Source: Chamaecrista fasciculata
Taxonomy: Eukaryota; Streptophyta; Magnoliopsida; Fabales; Fabaceae
Direction: 5' to 3'
DNA length: 64,000 nt
NCBI GenBank assembly: GCA_003254925.1
Contig: QANZ01022864.1
Span: 118,686 to 182,685, forward strand
Shown in pieces: positions 38,535 to 47,813 of the stretch. Positions within the stretch are counted from its first letter, which is position 1, and every line of letters begins with the position of its first letter. The position numbers and the translations under genes are program-made. The notes beneath the pieces are model-generated. The model saw only the letters and a program-made list of their open reading frames with translations, was not told the DNA's origin and searched no databases.

Positions 38535-39378
38535 TTATTTTTTTGATAACGGTAAATAAGTTGAAAAAGATGAACAAGAGGCAATCCTAGAACCCCGTGC
38601 GACTAAGATTAGCAGTGTGGGGAATTCAAGCCTCATATTAGAGTGGCCCGTGACAAAGGTTGATCCACCAAGACTAGACGATGTAACAAAAGAAGACAAT
38701 ATGCCATAATTCAAAGCAAAACAAGAAGAAAAAGATAAACTATCAAATACAATCTGATAAACTTCCTTAGTTCTAACAATCATGATAATAAACTTATGCG
38801 GGGAGACGTGTTGATGCATGCGAATCGTCTCGTTCCTCAGCCTCCAAATCACATTCATGGTCAAGAACATTGTAAGCCAAATAACAACGAACTTATCCGG
38901 ATCCTTTTTTCAAACGTAGAACTCAGAACATGAGCCACCGCTAGATGGTCCTAAACCTGGGGGAGTTAGACCTTAACAAAGTGTCTATCTCGAACCAAAC
39001 GGCTTTGGGAAAATGGCAGTGCGAGAAGACATGATCAACCGAGTCATCAAATCCACCACAAAACGAACAAAACACATCGCATATGAGATGATATGATGTT
39101 TGTTGAGATTTGAAAAAGTTGGAAGAGTCTCGTGTCATGCTTTCTAAACAAACACTAAAATTCTCATTAGCGCTTTCGTTCGCCAAAAATCCTTCCAAGG
39201 GAACCGATTAGCAAGAGAGCGAGAATTGTTAAACTCCGAATGACAAGACTTCAGCATAAAATCGTAGGCTGCAATAGTCGTAAACGACCCAATAGTAACT
39301 GATGTCCAAAGAAGATGATCAAGCTTATCCCTTACCGAATTTGGCCCATCCACCAACAGATGTAGCAAGAGTATTCTC
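38535..39378 (-). pseudogene. LINE reverse transcriptase remnant (zf-RVT region)
   Basis: Read on the - strand, three overlapping frames together give the C-terminal zinc-binding region of plant LINE reverse transcriptases: DKLDHLLWTS, then FPWKDFWRTKALMRILVF, then CSFCGGFDDSVDHVFSHC with the Cys/His set, then AVWFEIDTLL. At least one frameshift lies between the first and second parts (around 39160-39190). No catalytic polymerase motif remains, and both ends are missing. It is a dead fragment. Confidence 0.8.
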
Positions 39379-39740
39379 TTTATCTTCAAATGTTATATTA
39401 ATTTTAAATTTTATTTTTAATATTTTTTATTGTTAATTTTGTCTTCAATATTTCATATTTTAATCAATTTTATTTTTTGACTAATTTTTTTTTGATAAAT
39501 TAATGTCAGACTTTATCTTATTTTTAATCTAAATTAAAATTTGAGTTTTTTTCTACTAATATTTTACATTACATATTATTAGTCATGTAAAATTTATTAT
39601 TAATATTTTACTAACGTAGAAATAAAAGATAAAATAAATCAAAATATAAAATTTTAAAAATAAAATTAACAATAAATAAATATTAGAGATGAAATTAAAA
39701 AATAATATGAGATTTGGGAGCGAAAAAGATACTTTTGCCT
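39379..39740. mobile_element. Foldback element, probable family 2 member
   Basis: The right half, read inverted (GGCAAAAGTATCTTTTTCG), and inner stretches such as TTATTGTTAATTTTGTCTTC with its inverse match the elements at 14825 and 18825. Flanks TATTCTCTT and TATTCTATA agree at 7 of 9 positions. It lies directly beside the LINE remnant. The edges are approximate. Confidence 0.55.
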
Positions 39741-40668
39741 ATTCTATATTATAATACACTTTGGTACCAGGCATTAAAAAAAATACCAGGCATATCCTTA
39801 TAATTTTTGGGAGCGAAAATATTTTCGTTCATATCTTGTCCCCATTAAAAAAAAATTACCAGGCATATCCTTATAATTTTTTTTTTGGTACTATATACCA
39901 ACATGTATGGACCGCTCTTAACTAATGTCATCGTAGAAACTCATGTAACTCGAATAGTTCTTTTGTACTATTTGATTTTGTACATGTTTTTTTTTTGGTC
40001 CACATTTTGAACATGTTCAACTTCAAATATTAACTCTTGATATGGACTCATCTGGGTCAAATATAGAAATAAGCCCAAGTAGTAAGAAATGTTTTATCTT
40101 TAAAGATTTACTTTCTATTTCAGTTTTATAACTCAGATTCTGTTTAAAAAACAAGATTATGGTGAGAAGTTAATCTTTTAAGAAGATTGTAATGTGTGTT
40201 GTCTTGCAGGTTCCGATTATAGTCATTTTGCTTCTTGTTTTAAAAGTTATATCTCTAATATTGTTAGGTAGTAATTCTTTTCAGTTTCTTAAATTAGAGC
40301 TTAAAAGTGTGCCTTTGTTATCTTAAATTAGCCCGAATGTCAATCACAGTTTTATTTTAATCAACCGGACCAAGCGTTTTGTGTAATGTTATTATGCTCA
40401 ACAGTTCTTCAATTGCTTGTTTTGGGCATATTTGACCCAATGAATTTTCTATCCAAAATAAAAGGAAAGAAGAAGAACACTGGACCTAAATACTAAAATA
40501 CCTAATAATATTCAAATTTTGATTGAGTCAAACTATGGAAAATTGAAACAAATTGAGAATTTGTGTTTGAAAACCACGGTATTGGGTTTGTGAATTGTGA
40601 TGCAATTGAAGGCAAGTAGGGAATATAATACTTAAATTTAATTTGAAAAAGAGAAGATTAAAAATAAT
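39741..40668. other. Intergenic AT-rich DNA
   Basis: Contains a short local duplication, ACCAGGCATATCCTTATAATTTTT, at about 39784 and 39857, written here only as a phrase split by the text. No gene is supported. The end near 40655-40668 is the T-run (read on -) that would stop tRNA transcription. Confidence 0.45.
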
Positions 40669-40676
40669 TGTTGAGA

Positions 40677-40709
<33 letters not shown>

Positions 40710-40749
40710 ACCTTAATCTGGCGCCTTAGACCAACTCGGCCATCTCAAC
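40669..40749 (-). tRNA. tRNA-Leu (AAG)
   Basis: The - strand folds as a class II tRNA. The acceptor stem is GTTGAGA/TCTCAAC, the D-arm is GGCCGAGTTGGTCTAAGGC, the anticodon stem is CCAGA/TCTGG around the loop TTAAGGT (anticodon AAG), a long variable arm follows, and the T-arm contains GGTTCAAATCC. A discriminator A is at 40669. A T-rich stop (ATTATTTTTAAT) follows and a CAA motif lies 5 bases upstream, as usual for plant pol III tRNA genes. No intron is present. Confidence 0.96.
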
Positions 40750-41325
40750 AATTTGTTTCTATTGGTAAATCTTTGCATAGAAAATATATTAGAATATGGA
40801 GAAAATCCTCCTTCATCCGGATTCTGCTCCCATCACATAAGCAAGTGCCCATTATCTATGAGGCCCAAAAAAAAAATAGCTGCCCATTAATTAAATCTGA
40901 TGGAATTTGACGCCGTCATCCAAACACGAGAGATTATCGTAGATTTAAATCCTTGTGTTCCTAAATGAAGTTGAAATGTGTGAAATAATTTGTAATTTAC
41001 TAGCATAAAAACAAGTATTTTTATATCACTATAAAATTTATGAATTTAGTAATTTAAAAGATACTTAATACTTTAATGAAGCATTTATTATTCTTAAATG
41101 TTATTGTTTTTATTGTTTGAATTTATTAGTGGATTCTATTTGTATATAAGCAGCGGTAATTCTCTGGAACCAAGGCTCTCGGGCCGGAGATTTTTAGTTA
41201 ATAATAATTGGGACGGATAAATAATACATTTATAAATCCCCAGCAAAAAAAAAAAACAATTGTAGCTTAATAGCTTAATGCGGTACATTTTTCACTCTCT
41301 GTCTCTGAAGCGATTTTATATGTGN

Positions 41326-41373
<48 letters not shown>

Positions 41374-41718
41374 TAATATGGGAACTATATATGAGCTAGC
41401 TATCATGAGCAAGATGACGAATTTCAGTGGCACTTCTCCTTCTCTGTGATGTATTTTGCATTTAGATGCAAACAAGAGTACAAGACAGTGAGAGAAATAA
41501 AGGAAATAAATTCCAAAAACTAGAGCCGCTGAGCAATTTGAAAGGTTGATGATAAATACATACATACCTGGGATGGGATGAGAGCACCACATGCATAGAG
41601 TACAATGGCGAGAATGGATCGATGTGGGGCAATTTCATATGTATATCATATATAGAGCTTATTATTATGGGTAATGATGAATGGATGGGATCATGGGATG
41701 GGACTTGGGAGTAATTAA
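40750..41718. other. Intergenic; likely downstream part of the MIR399 transcript
   Basis: Holds an (AG)n microsatellite at 41326-41374 with one N at 41325. The - ORF over it (41275-41592) is a repeat artefact. The part near 41400-41718 may belong to the primary transcript of MIR399. Confidence 0.45.
41326..41374. repeat. (AG)n microsatellite next to an N base
   Basis: About 49 bases of AG repeats with one AAAGA interruption. A single N at 41325 marks its left edge. Confidence 0.9.
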
Positions 41719-41852
41719 TTAAGCATTAATCAGTTACAGGGCAACTCTCCTTTGGCGGGTGATAAAGACTAGAATGGAAGAGAAGTACAATTCATATATA
41801 CTTAGCTTATGCCTGCCAAAGGAGAAAAGCCCTACAACTGAATCGCTTATGG
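41719..41852 (-). ncRNA. MIR399: MIR399 precursor hairpin
   Basis: miR399 guides cleavage of PHO2 (UBC24) mRNA in phosphate starvation and so raises phosphate uptake and transport (established knowledge). On the - strand the 3' arm, 41737-41757, gives a 21-mer that starts CGCCAAAGGAGAG and ends GCCCUG, a known miR399 form. The 5' arm, 41812-41832, gives the star strand, which starts GGGCUUUUCUCC. Pairing is GGGC:GCCC, a 3x3 mismatch, then eleven pairs through CTCCTTTGGC. The stem continues outward through CAGTT/AACTG and AAGC/GCTT. The loop side is about 54 bases. The mature strand lies in the 3' arm, as in all MIR399 genes. It lies between the NRS/ER and PHT5 genes in the same order as Arabidopsis MIR399B (AT1G63005). 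Confidence 0.93.
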
Positions 41853-41908
41853 CCTGCCTTGTGGAGTACTAATATTTACTTAGCTTGTGACTAATTAAAT
41901 ATGAATGG

Positions 41909-42172
41909 ATATATATATGGCTTGCCACTCGCATATGCTCTAGAATTATCCTTTCATCTGATCCCATGCTAGTGCCTGCGCGCTTTCTACGCATTCCATG
42001 CAATTAATGCTTATCTTTTTCCTTCACTCCATTAATGTTACAGATTCTCCCCTTTAATTTCTCTCTCTCTCTCTCTCTTCTTATTAACCATATATACTCG
42101 CCACATCTTTCACCAAAATGCCTACTCTTTAATTTCTTTTCACTTAATTCCATGGAGCTACCAGGTATATTC
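41909..42172 (-). promoter_or_regulatory. MIR399 promoter with two PHR1-type (P1BS) sites
   Basis: Upstream of the hairpin on the - strand are a TATA-like run (CATATATATATCC, 41909-41919) about 60 bases before the hairpin, a P1BS site GCATATGC at 41931-41938, and a second, GTATATTC, at 42165-42172. Both fit GNATATNC, the binding site of PHR1, which induces MIR399 genes in phosphate starvation (established knowledge). The position of the first, just ahead of the TATA run, is functionally sensible. An 8-base degenerate site can also arise by chance. Confidence 0.65.
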
Positions 42173-42821
42173 CTTCTTATCTACTTTCTTTCTCATTTTA
42201 CTCATTTCTTTTTCATAATTTTTTTATTTCCATTTATATATATTTTACATTAATAATGGCCTTTTACTCTTGTTATATTTCTAGAAAATGTATACGTAAA
42301 TTTATTTATTTTAATTACCTTCATTCATGTATACTAGCTATTTTAATTGTCTAGCCATTAATATGTGTAGATTGGTCCATTGAAAGCTCATTCCCATGCA
42401 TATAGTTTATACCTAGAATATAACCTGTCCTCTTTAAATTTTGCTGGTCACTAGTCAGAAGATATTTTATCCTTTATTCTCTCAAAAAGCTTCTCTAGTT
42501 AAATAAGCCAACTTTTTATTATGATCATTACTAGTTTTTTTTTTGTAGAATATAAATCTGGTAAAAGTTCTAAAAAGCTCCCTTCACTTTTATTATATAC
42601 GCCATATATATATAGCATGATTGAACTTCCGGAAGTGTGTATTTTACTCCAAGCCTTGAAATAAATGGTAAACATACACTATATAATCTGAACACACAAA
42701 TTAAAAGATACATATCTTTATAAAATTTATAAATCTTACAGTTAATAAATAATTTTTTCAATTCATTATTAATGAATGATCTGATAGCTTTAATTAGTGA
42801 AGGGGGTGTGAAATAACAAGA
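42173..42821. other. Intergenic, HOTHEAD 3' side
   Basis: The part next to 42821 should be the 3' UTR of the HOTHEAD-like gene. No other feature was found. Confidence 0.5.
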
Positions 42822-45800
42822 CTACTCGGCAGCAAATCTTTGAGTCAATATTTTGAGTCCCATATACCTGGACCACCAAAAGAAGATAAAAAGACATTTA
42901 TGAATGAATAATGAATGAAAGGGGAATTAATGAATGAATTATGTTAAGAAGAGTAAGATGAGATTGAATCTTCTAGAGTTCTTTTATCATGTATATCTTG
43001 TGAAGTTAGAGAGAGAAGGAAAAAAGAAAAGAGAGAAAACCTGAGTCCATAAAATAACAATATATAGACTCACATCTTCTTCCTTTTTTTTTCTCAAACT
43101 TCACAAAAAAATATACGGTGAAAAAACTTTAGAAAATCCATTTCTGAACGAAATGAGTACCTTCCAAGCATCATAACAGTGGCTTGAGGATTAGTCCCGG
43201 GAGAATAATAAAAAGTGGAGCCATCGATAACACGCAATGAGTCAATCCCAATAACCTTATAGTCTGAATCTACTACTCTCCCCACTTGACAACCCCCATG
43301 ATAATGCCATATCGTCATCACTGTGCTCCTACAAAATTCCTCGAAAGACGCTGACCGATTCACTAGTGTCGGAAACAAATTCACCGGCGATCTTGCACTC
43401 ATATTCAACACCACCTCCATCGGCAAATTCTGGTATCTGAATGCAGAGAATGCTTCTGATTCTATCAATCTCTGCATGCTTCTCAATCCTTCCACACATA
43501 TCTCCAAATCTCGAGGGTCCTCAAAGTAGTTGAACGTTACTAACGGGTTGTCATTCGGGTCTCGAGTTCGGAGCTCCAAATGCCCAGTTGAAATGGGCCC
43601 CATTATTTTCTCTAGGATGAATCCACCCCTTAATGCTGCTTCCTCTAGACTCTCTGTCTCTTGTATTGCTTTCGCTAGGGCTTCTGGGGTCCTCTCCTTC
43701 GGTGGCACTTTCGAGAATTGACCAATCTGCACTTTTGTTTTCAAATTTCAACTTTGGACTTAATTAGACTTCATTAATTAAAGGTCAAAGTGCACTTTTA
43801 GTCTCATAACTTTTGCTAATTCTCAATTTGGTTCCATAACTTTTTTTGTTATAGTTTTGAACCATATCTTTGCAAAAAGTTGTAAATTTGGTCTCGTATC
43901 ACTTTTGGTCCTATATCTTTTCGCTAGGTTGCAGAATTGGTCTTATATTTTTGCAAAAAGTTTCACCGTCAGTTTCACCTGATTCAAATATATGAAACCA
44001 TTTTTGCATCTGACCCAAAGATATGGGACCAATTATGCAATCTGACTAAAATATATGAACCAATTCTACAACATGACCCAAAGATATGGGACCAAAAGTG
44101 TAACACAGGATCAAATCTGCAACTTGAGCAAAAGATATAGAACCAAAAGTGCAACAAAAAAAATTATGGGATCAAATTGAGATCTTAGGAAAAGTTATAA
44201 GACCAAAAATACATTTTAGCCTTAATTAAAAAGTTAAAAAACGTACGAACCTTGGGGGAAAACATGCCGTAATTGCTTGGGATATCATGGCCAAAGCTTT
44301 CGCCGCTTGCGGCTTCGATGTATGCACCGAAGTCGGTGATGCCGACGACCTGTATGAGGGAGACCTCAACGGGAATAGGAGACGGTATAAAAACGGCGTT
44401 CATTGGATTATCGGACATTCCCTGTCCCACGAGAGGGTGGTCCAACACCACAGGAATGTTATGGGCCCTTAGGTGGGCCGATGGGCCCACTCCACTCAAC
44501 ATCAGAAGCTGTGGGCTTCCAAGTGCACCCGCTGACACAATAATCTCGTTCTTGGGCCCGGGCCTCAGGTAGGCCCAGTGTCTGATACCCAAGGTATCTG
44601 TAAACATGACTCCGCGAGCTGCAGGCCTTCCATTTCTAAACCTTGAGCCTGAAAAGAAGAGGATCCTATGTACAGTAGCATACAAAAGCACAGTAATCTG
44701 AGAGGGATTGGCATAACGAAGAAGATCAGCAGCAGTATGCCTATGACCTTGCTCGTCAAAAATGGTGCCTCCCACTTTGGTCCCCACCATATGATCGTAG
44801 GTGAAGCCGTTGTAGGGCAAAACTCCGATCTCTAACAGTGCGTCGCGCACGGCGGACTGCCACTGTAGCATCGGCGGCCGGAATGCGACGACGCGCTCGA
44901 CCCACTCGTAGGAGCGGTTGACGGCGGCGCCGTCCCAGCCGGCGCGTGAGACGTAGAGAGGGCTGGCGCGCGTGTAGAAACCGGCGTTCAAGCAGGATCC
45001 GCCGCCGAGAACACGTGCTCTGGCATTGATGACGCCGTCTTGGGAGACAAAGCGTTGGGATGGAGAGGAAGGAGAAGTGTCGGAGAGAGGAATGCCGAAG
45101 GAAGCCAAATTGGTGATGTTAGGGTTTCCGTAAGGGGAACCACCACGTTCGAGAACTAACACTTTGTATTTTTTGGAGAGTGTGGCTGCTAAAGGGCATC
45201 CTGATGTGCCTCCTCCGATTATTATGTAGTCGTAGTATGATATCACCGGAGCTCTGCTTGCACTTTCCATGAATCTGTAATTCCCTCCTGTTCCATTTCC
45301 AATTACCAATTACTGTCAAACAAATTATAGGCCTTCACTTATTTCTGCATTTCTATCTGTTTTTTTTTTTTTTTTCTTGTTTGCTATAATTGGTCATATT
45401 GCAGAATTGGTCCATATTTTTGTAAAAAAATTTATTGTCAGTCTCACCTAATCCAAATATATAGAATCAATTATGCTATCTGACCAAAATATATGAGACC
45501 AATTCTGCAATATGACCCAAAGATATGAGACTAAAAGTGTAACGCAGGACCAAATCTTCAACTTAAGCAAAAGATATGGGACCGAAAGTGCAACAAAAAT
45601 AGTTATGGGACCAAATTGAGACCTTAACAAAAGTTATGGAACTAAAAGTGCACTTTAACCATTATAATTTATACCCAACGTGCTTACTGCTGATGTTATG
45701 ATTACCAACTTACCATAACAAATCGATATTCAAATATCTATATATATACCTTTTTGGGACGCACAATGCTGAGGACAGAACAAAATCGCAGCTACAATAA

Positions 45801-45828
45801 TAATGAATCTCCACCAACAACCTCCCAT
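42822..45828 (-). CDS. HOTHEAD-type GMC oxidoreductase
   Basis: A secreted FAD enzyme of the HOTHEAD/ADHESION OF CALYX EDGES group, linked to cuticle formation through oxidation of long-chain omega-hydroxy fatty acids (family knowledge). Exons are 45750-45828, 44251-45287, 43161-43726 and 42822-42867, totalling 575 residues. Residues 1-25 form a signal peptide (MGGCWWRFIIIVAAILFC). FAD-binding YIIIGGGTSGCPLAA starts at 47. GMC signatures are VLGGGSCLNAGFYTRA and AGALGSPQLLMLSGVG. The active-site pair is His513/His515 in IWHYHGG and Asn551 in SPGTNPQAT. The last exon supplies YMGLKILTQRFAAE, restoring the family C-terminus. Without it the frame runs on into the intron. The exon 2 acceptor chosen (ACAG at 45288-45291) restores the frame, and an earlier AG would not. 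Introns 1 and 2 each contain a foldback element. Confidence 0.92.
42960..43112. repeat. Dispersed repeat in HOTHEAD intron 3
   Basis: Partner of the repeat at 8685-8835: TTGAATCTTCTAGAG, a GA block, ATATATAGACTCACATCTTC and CTCAAACTTCACAAAAAAAT in the same order. It lies between the last and second-last exons. Confidence 0.5.
43783..44221. mobile_element. Mutator-like foldback MITE, family 1, copy B (HOTHEAD intron 2)
   Basis: 439 bases flanked by an exact 9-bp duplication TTAATTAAA (43774-43782, 44222-44230). Ends are GGTCAAAGTGCACTTTTAGT and, inverted, GGCTAAAATGTATTTTTGGT. It makes up most of the 524-base intron and stops about 20 bases short of the donor site of exon 2. Confidence 0.9.
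45392..45660. mobile_element. Mutator-like foldback MITE, family 1, copy C (HOTHEAD intron 1)
   Basis: 269 bases. The right end, inverted (GGTTAAAGTGCACTTTTAGT), is intact. The left arm lacks the first part and starts GGTCATATTGCAGAATTGGT, which points to an internal deletion. Flanks GCTATAATT (45383-45391) and ATTATAATT (45661-45669) agree at 7 of 9 positions. Confidence 0.8.
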
Positions 45829-47813
45829 TGTAGCTCACTTTGCCTTCTCGATCCTTAATTTTGCGGTTGATTTACTGATTTAAAATCCACCCATTCTTCG
45901 TAATTATATAGACCAACATCGATCATCGACATCGCCTATTACTTTTGACTATCATAAAGATCACCTGGATGTCTTTTTCGCCGGAATATAATTCACATAT
46001 TTTACAATGTGTTTGTTATTTGATCCATTGCGCCTAGTGCGCAAAGATTCAAGAAATGCACATATTGTGACATCCAAAAGAAAAGGTCGGGTTGCAGATA
46101 TGTAAAATATACGATTTTTTTTGGTTCACAGGATCCATACAAAAAAAAAAATACATAGGAGTAAAACTAAAAAAAATCCATCGAATAAATATTTTTTCAT
46201 CAATGTCCAGATATGATTAATTTAATTTTTTGAGTCCTACTGTTTTTTTTATCCTGTAAAAAAAATCTAGAATATTTGAGGCCATGAATCAACAATTTTT
46301 AATCCCATTTAAATTGCCTAATTAGGCTGATTTAAAGAGGAGTGGACGTTGATACATTTAAATCTGTTTTAAGTTGTTCATGATAAGTACAAATAAGCAG
46401 AATATCACCTGGACAATTTTTTTGTTGGTGAAAGACAACATTGATTTTGGGCAATTGCTAATGTCACAAATCATTGAAGAAAAATAACTGATAGGAAAGG
46501 TTATAGTACTTTCCTTATCCATTTACTTTACTTGAGTGATATATTTGATTTGATAGGCCTTTACTTTACTTCCAAGTTCCAACAATGTTACTATTGTCAG
46601 AGGTTGTCGTGTCTTCCATAATCTTCATAGAATTTTGTAAGATGAACAAACACGACAAACAGTTTACTTATAATTATTACCAAAGCCACCTATGTAAGAG
46701 TATTATAACGAGATTATATTAAGAATTGAGTTTGTAATATATATAATTTGAGTATATATATCATGGATTTTTGTACTACCCAGGAATAGCTCTCCAAGCG
46801 TCAGCATGTTTCTGCCCTCACAGCCAAACCAATGGCGCGGGCAAATCCCACAGGGAGGCCAAATTTTACTAAAGTAAGGAAGAGAGCTCAAGTTTTAAAA
46901 GTGAACAATGTGTGCCAAATAGTGATGAACAAGGTTCAGTCTTACACTTTAATATGTATAGTGCATTCCTCACTAATAAAATATACATTTGTAAGCACAA
47001 CCTTCCAGGCTGATGTTAAACCAAAGAGAAATCTCGGGAAATTATTATTCAAATCTTTGTCTTGTAAGTTTGCTAAGGTCTTAGTTTATTTAAAATATTT
47101 AGTAGCTACTAGCTAGTCAATATTATGTGGTAATAGTAATACCAATGCTAGCTTGTAATTATAGCAAATATCTAACAGGTAGCGAAGCTGAGTAGTGACA
47201 TCGTCAATTTGTCGATTATTTAAAGAATGGCTTATTTGTAATTCTCACTATTATTTAGGCATACTAAATGACCTTTAAATCGTTGAACTTTCAACTTTAG
47301 AAACCTTTGTGGTTGGTCAAGTTCACTACAACAGATATACTAATTAGATATGCATATGAATGAAGACGATAATAACGATATCCATCAATTTCAAGATTGC
47401 TGTTATCTTAATTTAGAATATCAATGTTTTTTTTTATATCTTTTTAAGCTTTAGAAATATTAAAGCATGTCGTCATTGAATCTGAACTGAGAACAAATTA
47501 TGATCTACCGATTTCTATGAATAGACAGTAAAGCAATCGATCGTCACGGGAAATGATATTGAAATTGATTTCAGCTAAAAATTCACAATTGCATGCCTAA
47601 AGTCAATGAGGTAAACTGAACAGCCTAGCTAAGTTTGCAACTTTATGGAGCCCAAATAACTTGATTGAGCAAAAATATGGAATGAAGACAAATAATAAAT
47701 GAGTTTTACTTTTCCACAGAAATATAGAGCAACGGGATGTTATTGTGGAAGGCAAAGGAGACAAGGATAGGCAGTGAAGAGTGATATTCACTTCCCAAAT
47801 CCATCCAGAGAAA
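45829..47813. other. HOTHEAD promoter and PHT5 3' side
   Basis: AT-rich. The short stretch 46790-46870 is GC-richer. Read on the - strand it gives FGLPVGFARAIGLAVRAET in one frame, which looks protein-like but cannot be extended or named. The rest near 47600-47813 should be the PHT5 3' UTR. Confidence 0.45.

Noticed and set aside
41275..41592. 105-codon - ORF with a poly-Ser-Leu stretch
   Set aside because: The (AG)n microsatellite and an unknown base produce it. No domain is present.
43094..43160. C-terminal extension of HOTHEAD exon 3 (YSFRSEMDFLKFFHR)
   Set aside because: A donor site after GGAAG and a short final exon at 42822-42867 restore the family ending YMGLKILTQRF, so the extension is intron.
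44273..44572. 99-codon + ORF
   Set aside because: Antisense shadow of HOTHEAD exon 2.
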